64,000 bases of DNA, taken from the NCBI GenBank assembly GCA_014529385.2, contig CM043957.1:66012003-66076002 (forward strand), read 5' to 3'. Source of the DNA: Adiantum capillus-veneris. Taxonomy: Eukaryota > Streptophyta > Polypodiopsida > Polypodiales > Pteridaceae. Shown here in pieces: positions 22,894-34,768 of the stretch. The translations under genes were made by a program, and so were the position numbers. Numbering within the stretch: the first letter of the stretch is position 1; each line of letters opens with the position of its first letter. A model generated the notes under the pieces. That model did not search any database and had not been told where the DNA came from. It saw only the letters and a program-made list of their open reading frames with translations.

Positions 22894-23130
22894 CACAGCT
22901 TCCATGAGTCTAAGGCATGTAGAACTGCAAGGAGTTCCTTTTCGTATATGCCTAGAGCTTACTCAACAGGGTCGAGCCTTCGGCTCTCATAGCCTATGGT
23001 GTGCCCTTCTTGGAGCAAAACAGCTCCAAGGCAATCACCACAAGCATCACATTGGACCTCAAATGGTTTTGAGAGATCCGTTAGTGTAAGCACAGGTTGA
23101 GAGATAAGCTTTTCAAAATCATTGTTCTCC
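22894..23130 (-). pseudogene. Element C RNase H, first half
   Basis: Minus-strand translation matches element D's RNase H: LSKPFEVQCDACG (first Asp), GAVLLQEG, then LGIYEKELLAVLHALDSW (the Glu). A stop lies before LGIY, and a frameshift near 23140 separates it from RT. After DSW the sequence switches to LTR, so the last catalytic aspartates are lost. Confidence 0.7.
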
Positions 23131-23889
23131 TTAGCAGACCATGCATGTATACCTAACGCTTTTCTTTGTTAGGTCATGTAATGGTCCCGCAATTTGTGAG
23201 AACTTTTCTATGAAGCGTCTATAGTATACACACATACCTATGAAGCTTCGTAGTTCATGAAGATTCCTTGGTTTAGGCCATCCTTTTATTACCTCTAACT
23301 TGCATGGATCCATTTGGATGCCATCTTGAGAGATAATGTGACCTAAATACTGAATCTCTTGTAAGAAAAATTCACTTTTCTTTCGATTAACGTAAAGTTT
23401 ATTCTCTCTTAAAACTTGAAATATTACATGGAGGTGTTGCTTGTGTTCCTCTAATGAATTAGAGTAGATGATAATATCATCAAAGAACACTCCAGTGAAG
23501 GTTCGATGAGGCCTGAACAGCTTCTCCATCAAGCGGTTGAATGTGGCTGGTGCATTGGTCAAGCCAAAAGGCATAACAATGTATTCGTAAAGACCAAATG
23601 TAGTACGAAATGCGGTCTTTACAATGTCTTGATCAACTATCCTTATTTGATGATAGCCACTTTTTAGGTCAATCCTACTGAAGTAGGTCGATCCTTGTAG
23701 CTTATCAAATAGGTCTTCTACCCATGGAACGGGAAACCTATTCTTGATAGTGATCCTATTTAGTGCTCTATAGTCAACACACATATGATATGTGCCGTCT
23801 TTCTTTTGCACTAATAGCACAGGTGAGCAAAATGGAGATGAGCTTGGCCTAACCATACCCTTCTCAACTAACTCATGCACTTGCCGCAT
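23131..23889 (-). pseudogene. Element C reverse transcriptase
   Basis: A 252-residue frame covers the RT of a Ty3/gypsy element: VRPSSSPFCSPVLLVQKKDGTYHMCVDYRALN, SRIDLKSGYHQIRI (first Asp), FGLTNAPATFNRLM, and FFDDIIIYS, where the usual Y/F-V-D-D has Phe at the second place. The thumb and connection follow (LGHIISQDGIQMDP, LRSFIGMCVYYRRFI). All three catalytic aspartates are visible. It ends at a frameshift. It is the best-preserved RT in the window. Confidence 0.9.
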
Positions 23890-25428
23890 AATCTCCTCTT
23901 GTTGAGCTTGAGAAACTCTATAAGGAGGTTTATTAGGCGGTGAACTACCTGGAAAAAGCTCAATTGCATGGTCATCATTACCTTGTTTAGGAGGTAGCTC
24001 ACAAGGGATGTCGTGAATAAAAACATCTTGAAACCCCTTGAGAAAATTGGATAACTCTAATTCCTTTTGGTTGCTTTTATTTTCTTTTGTTTAAGCATTA
24101 GGTTCATTTTGAGAATCTTTAACAAAAATTATGTACACGAAAATAGAGCTCTTTATTGACTTGTTGAAAGCTACTGTATGTACAATGGGGATGGTGTTAC
24201 CCATTTCCTTAGCATCTATATACATGTCTTTTTCCCTGAACTTAAAGGAGATTCTCCTTTCAGGAAATTTAACATCGGCAGCCAGGCGGTCAAACCATGG
24301 TGCCCCTAGGATTACATCCTCATGCTTGAGAGGAGAGATAAAGAAGTCCTCTTTGTCCACATAGCCTTGGACATGAAACCTCAATTTCCCAATTAAGGGA
24401 GTGACTGAAGCTTCTTGCCCCTTGAAGGCACTGTCTGCGGGTAGGACATCTCCCATCTCATAGGATTGTATGCCTATCTTGGTGGCTAACTCCATAGATA
24501 TAAAATTGTGAGTAGAACTAGGGTCAAAGAGAATAAAAGCATCATGTTCTCTTACCTTTCCCCAAGCATGGCTTAGAGGAGATCCTTTGTGGTGAGTTTG
24601 GTGAGTCTCCTCCTCTTGGATTTCAACCAAGGAAGCTCTAGGAGGATCTTGGCGGTTGTTCTTTTGGGGACAAGCGCGGTACGCATGCCCTTGTTCGCCG
24701 CACTTGAAACACCGGTTATCCCTAAAATAACGCTCAAGCTCTTCAGGAGAGAGTTTATTCTTACCTTTGTAAACTCCCTTCTCTTTAGGTTTGGTGGAGT
24801 TGCCCTTAGGAGACTTTTGGACATTGTCCTTCCCCTTAGGCTCATTGGAACCCTTGTTTTCCAGGGTCTTATTATTTCTTTTTGCCCCCGTTTGGAAATT
24901 GATTCGAGAGGCCACCATAGTGTGGTGTATTACTGCCAATATGGTACGTGGTCTTTGCGAGTTGACATACTCCGCCATTTCTTTGGTTAAGCCCGCACAA
25001 AATTGTTACTTTTGCTCTCCAAAATCCAACTTTTTGAAGACAGTGGCTTTGAGTTGTAGGTCCTAAAACTTGTCTACATATTTGTGGATGGATTCATTGG
25101 GAGAGAGATTTAAGCTTTTCCATTCGGTGAGTACTTTGTCTTTGGCATCGGTGGCCAAAAACTGCTTCATAATGGAAGTTCTTAAAGCTTTCCATGTTCG
25201 TGGAGCTTCACCGTTGGCTCGTAGGCTAGACCACCATTGTCTGGCGGAATTTTGAAAGTGCATAGCTACATGGCGTAGCTTAGAGGATTCCGTGAAGCCC
25301 TCATCTCCAAACGCCGCATCGAATTGCTGGATAAAGGCCAAGACTTTGTCCGTGGCACCAAAGGTACCGTCATAGGTAAGGAAAGAGATGCTCTTCCCTC
25401 CCTCTTTGAATTTCTTCAGCTTGGACAA
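23890..25428 (-). pseudogene. Element C gag capsid region, zinc knuckle, protease and pre-RT linker
   Basis: In one frame with RT, interrupted by a few stops. Frame 25428-25063 holds the retrotransposon gag domain (LAFIQQFDAAFGDEGF, AMHFQNSARQWWSSL). Frame 24978-24091 continues with a Lys-rich linker, the CCHC knuckle CFKCGEQGHAYRAC, and a protease core FILFDPSSTHNFIS. The active-site triplet is Asp-Pro-Ser, where Asp-Ser-Gly is usual; element D has Asp-Pro-Gly-Ser, so the lost Gly probably inactivates C's enzyme. The linker before RT has the PPYRVSQAQQEE-type segment near 23900. Confidence 0.85.
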
Positions 25429-26133
25429 CCTCTTCCATGCGGCATAGGATTTCCTATGCCCTCTTCTTTTTGATGGTTCAAAAATTGCACCATCACTTTC
25501 TTCAGAAGGTGAAGAATGTGAAGAAGGTGGAGAAGAGGGTGACCTCTTTCTCGCCTTTTTCTTGTCCTGATCTTTGTCGTCTTCACCATAGCTTTCATAA
25601 GAGGAAGAGGATGAAGAAGATGGAGAAGAGGGTGTCCTCTTTCTCGCCTTTTTCTTCTCTTGCTTTTTATCATCCCTCTTCGAATTGTGGTGAGGAGAAG
25701 AATACGATGATCTTCTCCGCTTTGGTGGTCATGGAGAGCGTTTAGTCCGCCGTCTTCGTGGAGCCATCTCCACCGAGGTGGCGGGAGATTCGCTTCTTTC
25801 TCGTTCCTTCAGTGGAGGCTCTTGAGTTCTCCTTTGGGAAGGAGATACATCATCAAGAAGTAAATTCTTGAGCCCTTCATAAGGATTCTCTTCTTCTTCC
25901 CAAATCGGAGAGAGACCTATTTTGGTAGTCTCACAAGGAGGCTTCCTAGGTGTTCTCTCGTCATGGTGATTAGCTTGGAGAATCCCGTGAGCACGGAGCT
26001 GCCATTGCACTTCACTTTGGAGAGATGGATTGCCCATGGCTTGTTGAAGCCTAGAAACAAGATAGTTAACAAGCATTGAAGCATCATTAGTAGCTTGCTC
26101 ATGAGCAAAATCAAAGTTATCAACACCTAACAA
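25429..26133 (-). pseudogene. Element C gag N-terminal, Arg/Ser-rich region
   Basis: Begins near NFDFAHEQATNDASMLVNYL, a short helical-looking stretch shared with element D, followed by a charged linker and a long Lys/Arg/Ser-rich segment of SR-like character (KKKARKRTPSSPSSSS, repeated in a second version). One stop at 25729-25731 splits it. Such a basic/Ser extension ahead of the gag domain is unusual for gypsy elements; nucleic-acid binding or nuclear targeting is only inferred. Confidence 0.65.
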
Positions 26134-26528
26134 CTTTTAGGTGTTAACTTTTAAGGTGTACTTTGGCACTTCAAGCCCTAGTTGCTACTCCTCTTTACCC
26201 CTTTAGAAAAAGCACTCAAGCTACTGTACCCGTGGCTCGAATACCATTAATTGCAAGGAATAGAAGAGAGGGTCTTTTGACACCAAAACAGCACCGGCTC
26301 CTGTCAAGCTTCTAATAGCTCAATAGTGGTTAAGCCGTAGGCAAGCCCCGTAGGACTCCACTATTAAGACCATAGCTCTCGACGGTGATGGCCCGTTAAC
26401 TGCATGAAGGCAGGCGCACTGCAAGGCTGAAAAATCCCTATTCTACTTACTCACAGGCAATTAATAATACCAACCATTTGTAGCTAGCTTGAGGACCTCC
26501 CTTCTTGAGCAAGAAAAGAGAAACCTTG

Positions 26529-26541
26529 AGCTCTGATACCA
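26529..26541 (-). promoter_or_regulatory. Element C primer-binding site
   Basis: On the minus strand TGGTATCAGAGCT, the complement of plant initiator tRNA-Met 3' end, directly after the LTR end AAATGTTACA. Confidence 0.9.
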
Positions 26542-26542
26542 A

Positions 26543-28121
26543 TGTAACATTTAATGGCCTAATAACTTATGTGTAGCGGAAATTAGCATGAACATAGTGG
26601 GCATTTCATTAGAATAGATTCCTAATGAGAATTACAAGAGTGCTTGGGTGGAGAGAGCAACAAAAAGCATAACACCTAGTTAGATAGCATCAACAATACT
26701 TTCAAAAGAGAGAGAAATTAAGCTATTGACAACAGTTGAGGACCGGATTTGCATGGAGCCGGTCCCCCCTCCAAAAGGCTTTGTATTATGGTTTCTCCCA
26801 TCAAGAGAGACATTGTACAATACAATTCTTTGTGTTCCTTCAAGACTAGCTAGTGCAATGAAGATGGAAGCTTCATGCACTAAGCAAAACACTTAATCAA
26901 ACACAACTTGAATTATCCCCGTTCTCAGACCTTCGAAGATGGTGAGAGCTAGCAGGGTATGAGAGTAGACTGAGAGGAAGAAGGAGTATCTTACGAGGAA
27001 GATGTACATCTCCTCACATAATCACTCATATTCGCATAGCTTAGCTTAGTAATTAGCTTGGTAGAGAAGATGAGCATGCATTGAAGCTTGGCTCTTGGTT
27101 GGATTTGCATCCACATGCCAAGAGAGTGTTGATGTAGGCTTCTATCTCACAAGCTTGGAGTAGGTGATGAGATCTCCATTAAAGCTTGGGAGGAGATAGA
27201 GTATTCTTTCTTCACACATGGTCAAGTGTGAGTGTGTGTGTGTCAATGCCAAGCAAAAATCAGCCCCCTCTCTCTCTTGGGCGTGCCCTTCCTGCTAAAT
27301 TGGTCTGGCTTTTGCCTCATTGGACCTCCCCAAGTCAAGCCAATGGGTGTTAAGCAGCATAAGTGATAGCCTTCTGACATGTGTCCCCCTTTCCCCTTTT
27401 GTGAGAGCTTTAGGTAATTAAATAATTAAACTAAACTCTCATTGGACCCCTTTGCCTCCTGACCAATAGGAATTAGGCAAGCCATTGGGCTCCTGAATTC
27501 TCGTTGGACCCCTTGGGAGACTGCCCAATAGTCTTCTAGGAGACTTAATTCTCATTGGTTTCTTTTATTAAATGTTTTTAAATTAATTAAACTAGATTTA
27601 CTCTAGCTTAATTCTCATTGGTCCACTTCAAGGGTCTTCCAATAGGAATTGGGCACACCTTGTGGGCATCTGGCCTAGGGAGCTGACATGTGTCCCTAAT
27701 TCCCTTTGTGTAAAGGAAGCCTGTGTGTGTGTGTGTGTGTGTGGATTTCTCTCTCATCCCCTACTAAACAGGATTGCCCCCTCCTTTGTAGGCTTTGAAG
27801 AAGACTTTTGTACACACACTAAGCATCCAATTTTCCCTAGGGTTGACCTTTGGACACAACCTTTGAATTTTGGAACCTTAGCATTTTGGAAGTCTTAATG
27901 AGCTGAACCTTAGGGTCTGTTTAGCCCATTGTTGCACATGGATCTTTTGCAGATGGCCCCCCCTTTTGATCCCTATTTTCCCTCCTTTGGATCCCTACTA
28001 TGGCCGGTCTGCTAGCTTAACCAATATTCTAGCTTTTTCTCCCCTGGTACCTCCCCACATTAAATGATCAGTTTAATATGAGAAAATCATTTAGGAGAAT
28101 TAGATATTGATTATTATGATA
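26543..28121 (-). repeat. Element C 5' LTR (1.58 kb)
   Basis: On the minus strand it begins TATCATAATAATC (TG changed to TA) and ends TTACA. It is related throughout to both LTRs of element D (39440-41259 and 46396-47985). It contains a short (GT)n run at 27718-27742. No gene. Confidence 0.85.
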
Positions 28122-28126
28122 GCCTA

Positions 28127-28648
28127 TAAATAAAATACCAACTGGACTATTCTGGTCCTATTATTTAATTCAAAATTTAAATCCTTCCTATTCTCAATCT
28201 GCCAAACTACTATGGCCATGTTTTAAGATAAAAAATATATAAGCTTTTAGATATGGGCTATCCTTCTCATGAGAGTAACATATAGCTCACAAGGTTGGTC
28301 AAGGATAATCAAGAAATAAGCCCTGGCAATCAGCTTTACTATGTTGAATATAGGTAGAAGATCTTGTGCTTAAGACAAAGTTCAATGATATTATAGATGT
28401 CTACACAATTTAAAAGCTCTTCTAGTATAAACTAGAAGCAAAACAATGTAAATAGATAGATTTTTTTAGTCTATGGGACTTAGTTCAAGTCATATGGTTA
28501 TCCAAAGTATGTGCCAAGGTATTTTTCAAGATTATGATCAAACTAGAGTGGACGTATAACAACCAAAGGCAAACTCTATAGAGATTTAGGCTCTGATGGG
28601 TTCAAACCTAATATTGATGCATGGTCTTCAAATATAGCTAGTAAAACA
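28127..28648. other. Non-coding flank right of element C
   Basis: AT-rich, no gene recognised. It was contiguous with 22510 before element C inserted. Confidence 0.4.
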
Positions 28649-28767
28649 ACTCATACGGCAACTTTGTAGATATATAGCACCTAAAAATTCATTTTCCAAC
28701 TCTTCAAATAATTCAAGCATAATGCTCACTTAACAAGACATAAAAGTGTCATGTTCCTAGTCTAGTG
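28649..28767. mobile_element. TTAA transposon, terminal fragment (copy 4)
   Basis: About 119 bp match the right end of copy 3 (gcaactttgt.gatatatagcacctaaaaattcatttt) and finish ...TAGTCTAGTG followed by TTAA at 28768-28771. The other end is missing. Confidence 0.65.
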
Positions 28768-28779
28768 TTAAGAGCCTCG

Positions 28780-31700
28780 TGAGATAAGTTGGATTCCAAC
28801 TAGAAAGACTTTTTCAAAATTCTCTAGATCATGAGGCTCTTGATTTTAGTAAGATCGATACTTTTTCACATGGTTCATATCTAGAAAGAGTCCTACTAAC
28901 GTTATCATTAGGCTTCCAAACCGAGTTTCCAATCCATGAGGCTCAAACTTAAGTCAAGCCTCATGGAGTAGAGACTCACATAGAGGATCAACTAGAGAAA
29001 GTTATGTAAGCTTCTTTGACCTTTAAGTTCAAGCCTTGTGAGATAGGAATCTTCTGTCCAAGAGAAGATATTTAGATTATGGTCCTTTCAGATTATGAGC
29101 TATAGACTCCTAGCTTATGAGCCTCAAACTTAAGCTCGCACCTCATGAGCTAGAGACTCCATGAGTACAGGTTGTAGCTTATGAGACTTCAAGCTTAAGA
29201 GTTTTTCAAGAGTCTTTGTATCAAGATGTTGTCATGTTTAAGGTCAAGCCTCATGAACTAGAGACTTTTTCATGGTTTGGAGCTACAGAGAAAGAATCTT
29301 ATTAGGATCTCTAGATCATGAGACATGGAAATTGATTCTCTAGGTCACGAGGATCGAGCTTAAGTTCAAGCCTCATGAGCTAGAGACTCTAGGAGCACAA
29401 ATTCAGATTATGTGTCTTCAAGATTATGAGGCTTCAGGCTTATGAAACTGAGATTTCTAGCTCACGAGGCTTCCAGCTTATGAGGTTTGAGTCCCATGAG
29501 CCAGAGGCTCTAGGAGCAAAGATTGTAGCTTATGAGACTTTACATTAAGAGTTTTACAGTAATCTTTCTCTCTATTAGAAGGCTCTCAAGCTTAGGCTCA
29601 AGCCTCATGAGGCAAAGACTTTTGCAAATGGTTTCTAGATAGAAAAGAACCCTCCTAATATGTCTAGCTCATGAGACTTGAAAATTGAGTATTTAGGTCA
29701 CGAGGCTTGGACTTAAGTTTGAGCCTCATGAGCCAGACACTCTAGGAGTAGATATTATAGCTTATGAGTTTTACAAGACTCTTTGTCTCAAGAGACTCTC
29801 AACCTAGAGAATTTTGCGAGTGGTTTCTAGCTAGAAAGAATCATCATAAAGTCTCTAGCTCATGAGTCTTGAAAATTGAGTCGCTTTAGTCACAAGGCTC
29901 GAACTTAAGTTTGAGCCTCTTGACCCAGATACTCTAGGAGTAGAGACTATAGATTAGGAGACTTTAAGTTTATGAGTTTTTCATGTCACTTTGTTACGAA
30001 AGGATCTCAAGCTTAAGCTTGAGCCTCATTAGTTAGAGAGCTTTGCAAATGGTTTCTAGCTATAAAGAATCCTTAGAAAATGCTAAAGGGTAAATAAACG
30101 AGAAGAGAAACACAAATTGCTCATTTCCTTTTCCATTGAAAGCAAAACAAACTGTACAAAATGTAACACATGCAATAGCTTATTTGCACCTTGGAGGGAG
30201 AAAACATCTAAAAATTGCAGTGATATGTAGCTCATTAGGCTAGAAAATTGAGTCTCTAGGTCATGAGGCTCAAACTTAAGTATTAGCCTCATGAACTAGA
30301 CGTTCAAGCATAGATTACGGGCTTCAAGCTTATGAGTTTTTCTATAGTCTTCGCCTCAAAAGGCTCTCAAGCTTACGTCAAGCTTCATGAGGTAGAGACT
30401 TTTGCAAATGGTTTCTAGCTAAAAAGAATCCTCCTAGAATCTCTAGTTCATGAGTCTGAAAAATTGAGTCCCTAGGTCACAAGGCTCAAACTAAAGTTCA
30501 AGCCTCATAAGTTAGACACTTCGGGAGAAGAGATTATAGCTTATGAGTTTTTTGAGACTCTTTGTCTCAAGATACTCTCAACCTAGAGAATTTTACAAGT
30601 GCTTTCTAGCTTGAAAGAATCATCATAGAATCTCTAGCTCATGAGTCTTGAAAATTGAGTCTCTTAAGTCACAAGGCTCGAACTTAAGTTCGCGCTTCAT
30701 GACCCAGATACTCTAGGAGTAGAGGTTTTTAGCTGAGAAGACTTCAAGTTTATGAGTTTTTTAAGTCTCTTCGTTACGATAGGCTCTCAAGCCTAAGCTC
30801 AAGCCTGCTTAGCTAGAGAGCTTTTCAAAATGGTTTCTAGCTAGAAAGAATCCTCATGACGTAGAGACTCAATTCTCTATGCAAAATGTTGTTGGGTGTG
30901 AAAGAGGTCTATTTTCTCACTCAAGAGTAATTTTTTTTTCTCATTGAGAAGTCACAACGACCATGATTGCTCATTTTCTTTTCCATTGGAAACAAAACAA
31001 ACTCTAAAGAATTCAACGCATGAAATAGCTTACTTGCACCTTGGAGAGAGAAAACATCTAAAAATTGGAGTGATATTTAGCTCATGAGGCTCGAACTTAA
31101 GTTTGAGCCTCATGAGCTAGACGCTCAAAGCATAGATTATAGCTTATGAGGCTTGAAGCTCATGCTATTTTCTATAGTCTTTTCCCAAAAAGGCTCTCAA
31201 GCTTACGCTCAAGCTTCATGAGGCAAAAGAATTTTGCAAATAGTTTCTAGCTAAAAAGAATCCTCCTAGAATCTCTAGCTCATGAGACTTGAAATTTGAG
31301 TCTCTTAAGTCACAAGGCTCGAACTTAAGTTCGAGCCTCATGAGCCAAACACTTTGGGAGTAGAGATTATAGATTATGAGTTTTTCAAGACTCTTTGTCT
31401 CAAGAGACTCTCAGCTAAGAGAATTTTGTGAATGGTTTCTAGCTAGAAAGAATCATTATAGAATCTCTACCTCATGAGTCTTGAAAATTGAGTCAAATAA
31501 GTCACAAGGCTCGAACTTAAGTTCAAACCTCATGAGGTAGATACTCTAGGAGTAGACATTGTAGCCTATGAGGCTTCAAGTTTATGAGTTTTTCAAGTCT
31601 CTTTGTCACAAGAGGATCTCAAGCTTAAGATCCAGCCTTGTTAGCTAGAGAACTTTGCAAATGGTTTCTAGCTAGAAAGAATCCTCATGACGTAGAGACT

Positions 31701-33075
31701 CAATTATCTACACAAAATGTTGTTGGGTGTGAAATAGGTCTTTTGTCTCATTCAAGAGTAAGGTTTTTTCTCATTGAACATTCACGGTGACCATGATTGC
31801 TCGTTTTCTTTTCCATTACTCTACAAAATTTAACACATGCAATAGCTTATTTGCACCTTGGAGGGAGAAAACATCTAAAAATTGGAGTGATATGTAGCTG
31901 ATAAGGCTAGAAAATTGAGTCCCGACGTCATGAGGCTCAAACTTAAGTTTGCGCCTCATGAGATAGATGTTCAAAACATAGATTATAGCTTATGAGGCTT
32001 CAAGATTCTGAGTTTTTCTATAGTCTTCATCTCAAAAGGATCTCAAGCTTCACGAGGTATATACTTTGCAAATGGTTTCTAGCTAGAAACAATCCTTCTA
32101 GAATCTCTAGCTCATGATACTTGAAAATTGAGTCTCTAGGTCATGAGGCTTAAATTTAAGTTCGAGCCTCATGATCTAGACACTTGAGGAGTAGAGATTA
32201 TAACTTATGAGTTTTTGAAGAATCTTTGTCTCAAGAGGCTCTCAACCTAGAGGATGTTGCAAATGGTTTCTAGCTAGAAAGAATCATAATAGAAGCTCTA
32301 GCTCATGAGTCTCTTAAGTCTTAGGTTCGATCCTCATGAGCAAGATACTCTAGGAGCAAAGATTATAGCTTAGGAGGCTTCAACTAGTTTATGAGTTTTC
32401 CAAGACTCGTTGTCACGAGAGGCTCTCAAGCTTAAGCTCAAGCCTGGTTAGCCAAAGAGCTTTGCAATGGTTTCTAGCTAGAAAGAATCCTCATGACGTA
32501 GAGACTCAATTCTCTATGGAAAATGTTGTTAGGTGTGTAAAGGATGTCTTTTTTCTCACTCAAGAGTAATTTTTTTTCTCATTGAGCAGTCACGACGACC
32601 ATGATTGCTCATTTTCCTTTCTACTGAAAACAAAACAAACTCTAAAAATTCAACACATGCAATAGCTTATTTGCACCTTGGAGGGAGAAATCGTATAGAA
32701 ATTCTAGTGATGTGTAGCTCACGAGGCTAGAAAACTGAGTCTCTAGGTCATGAGGATCGAACTTAAGTTACTTAAGTTCAAGACTCATGAGCTAGACAAT
32801 CAAAGCAAAGGTTGTTGCTTATGAGGCTTCAAGTTTATGATCTTTTCAAGAGTCTGTCTCAAGAGGCTCTCAATATTAAGCTCCAGCCTCATGAACTAGA
32901 GATGTTTGCAATGTTTTTTTGGCTACAAGAATCTTTCTACAATGTATAGCTCATGAAGCTTCAAATTTGAGTCTCCAAGTCATGAGGCTTGAACTTAAGT
33001 CCTAGCCATGTAAGATAGAGACACTAGGAGGAGACATTGTAGCTTATGAGGCTCCAAGCGACCTCTCATAAGCTA
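28780..33075. repeat. ~830-bp-period tandem array packed with CTTAAG-centred palindromes
   Basis: Higher-order units are marked by a gctcattttcttttccatt/cttatttgcaccttggag block near 30118, 30967, 31797 and 32605 (spacing about 849, 830 and 808). Between blocks a shorter motif recurs every 150-250 bp: a near-perfect palindrome TCATGAGGCTCGAACTTAAG/inverse, at least 14 times (for example near 28935, 29700, 30248, 31084, 31314, 31929, 32143 and 32982), followed by a gagctagacactctaggag.agagattatagcttatgag phrase. No coding frame is conserved across units. The left part (28.8-30.0 kb) is more degenerate. Confidence 0.8.
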
Positions 33076-33083
33076 AAAACACA

Positions 33084-33084
33084 T

Positions 33085-33126
<42 letters not shown>
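33084..33126. repeat. (GA)21 microsatellite
   Basis: Uninterrupted GA repeat at the right end of the palindrome array. Confidence 0.95.
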
Positions 33127-33128
<2 letters not shown>

Positions 33129-34104
33129 CATGAAATTCTGGAGTAACTAAGTTCGTGCCCTCATCAATTAACCATGATATATGATCAAGAATTGGAGTAG
33201 CATACCATGAATTTGGTCCGCCCCCAGTAAGAGTTGAAGTAAAAATATATGCTCTTGCACACCACACACATATCATTTGTGGGCCGCATCACAATCTTCA
33301 CAAGTTACAGATAGGCTCACAAAAGAGGCAATGCAAGGTTGTTGGCAATGGCAAGGCTCACAACAATAGAAGAAGCAAGTTGTAGTCGACATTGATTGCA
33401 TGGTGAAATTCACTGGACTTATCACAAAATAGGGTGAACTGGAGAACATAGATGAGGTGCAACAAAAGAGGGAGAACATAGTTGAGGTGTGCCACGGGTG
33501 GGTCCAAAAACACCAAAATAAAGATGCACACGCAAAACACACATAGCATGGCCTACAAGGGGCTCACGCCTAGCCCGTGCTTCCCGCACTTGAGAAACAC
33601 CTCCCACTCTTGCAAGGTCTCTTCATTGCATAAGCTGGGCACAAGCAGGCGAGTAGAGTTTCTTTGCATCGGCATCTAGAGCGACGCTGTAGTATGTATT
33701 GTTGATAAGGCCGGTCGGGTAGACATGCGTGAGCTCAAGACACACATGCTTTCAGCTCATGTTGCTGAAGCTCATTATAGAGGAACGTTCAGCTCAAAGA
33801 AATGTTTGATTCATGTTGCAGTTTAGTCCCACATGATGTTTCGACGTTCATGCTGCAACCTACAATAGAGGCCACGGTCAGTTCAAGGGGACTAGCTCCA
33901 ATGCATTGTAAACTAGATGCAAGAGGGCATGGCTGATGTGACATCAGATGACAGGTCTTTCTCTCGTTAATTTCAACTTTTAAAACTAATGTCAATTTCA
34001 AAATTGATGGAGTCGTGACTCCTATGGACTCCTATGTCTCCACAAATCATGATTAAGAAAATCAGTGGTAAGGCAAATATGGTTGTTGTGGATAGATTTC
34101 TTGT

Positions 34105-34142
<38 letters not shown>

Positions 34143-34429
34143 CACCCGCACGGATGAGAGTTGGAGATGCCACAGCTTTGTGTGCATGTGTGTGTGTCTC
34201 TCGGCAAGCCTCACTGCATTAATAGCATCGATCTTGATCCTTGCCTCTTCCTTGAAAAAATATCTTTCAATCGATGATTTTTATCTATTAGCTCCTAGAA
34301 ATGTATGCATACTACGATCATTTTTAATGCTCAGTTAACGTGAATCATGGACGATGCCTTGTTGAGGCAAGGGGCCATAAGCAAGTAGGAGAGGAGTGTG
34401 TACAATTTGCGAGATAAGCGTAGAAGGAG
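33127..34429. other. Unassigned non-coding stretch with a (CT)n tract
   Basis: No gene recognised. Short frames on both strands show no domain and overlap each other. A (CT)n tract with one interruption lies at 34108-34142. The sequence is less AT-rich than the neighbouring array and may be old single-copy or transposon-derived DNA. Confidence 0.4.
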
Positions 34430-34433
34430 TTGT

Positions 34434-34477
<44 letters not shown>
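34430..34477. repeat. (TG)n followed by a run of 30 G
   Basis: TG dinucleotides to 34447, then an unbroken G run 34448-34477. Element F's coding sequence stops exactly at this tract. Runs of this length are also common sites of sequencing or assembly error. Confidence 0.9.
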
Positions 34478-34479
<2 letters not shown>

Positions 34480-34768
34480 TTGCACAACAAGCACAACCTG
34501 TATGGAGCCCTTGAATAAGGTGTTGCTCCTAGATATAGATCTATGGCATGGTCTATCGCTCTAGGCGGAGACATACCAAGAAGATCGTCTAGGAACACAT
34601 CCTTAAATTCATGTAAGAGATCCTCTACAAATTCTGGATTTGTTTCTTTCTGTTTATTCCCAGATTCTTCTTTAATCTCGTTAGCAAACACAATAAATGT
34701 CTCACACCCTTGTCTCACCCCTCTCAAAAGTTCATGGCAGAAATCAGAAGTGATTTAGTATTTCTCTC
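34478..34768 (-). pseudogene. Element F pre-RT linker, truncated before RT
   Basis: Minus-strand frame with EFVEDLLHEFKDVFLDDLLGMSP, AIDHAIDLYLGATPYSRAPYRL, the conserved linker just ahead of Ty3/gypsy reverse transcriptase. The frame runs into poly-Pro encoded by the G tract, and RT itself is absent. Confidence 0.75.

Larger units (their letters stand above)
22516..28121 (-). mobile_element. Element C: chromovirus-like Ty3/gypsy retrotransposon, minus strand, 3' part deleted
   Basis: Bounded by a perfect 5-bp target duplication, GCCTA, at 22511-22515 and 28122-28126. Minus-strand order: 5' LTR 28121-26543, iMet-type PBS, gag, protease, RT, start of RNase H, then directly the last ~375 bp of the 3' LTR. 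Integrase and most of the 3' LTR are missing compared with element D. The two LTR ends differ at only a few positions, and most of gag-pol stays in one frame, so the insertion looks fairly young. It is incapable of autonomous movement. Confidence 0.9.

Noticed and set aside
24131-25745. Plus-strand frames opposite element C gag-pol
   Set aside because: Antisense shadows of the gag and protease coding sequence; they lack domains and match no expected element order.
28780-33075. CRISPR-like array
   Set aside because: Repeats are long, palindromic, degenerate and without uniform unique spacers; the context is a plant nuclear genome.
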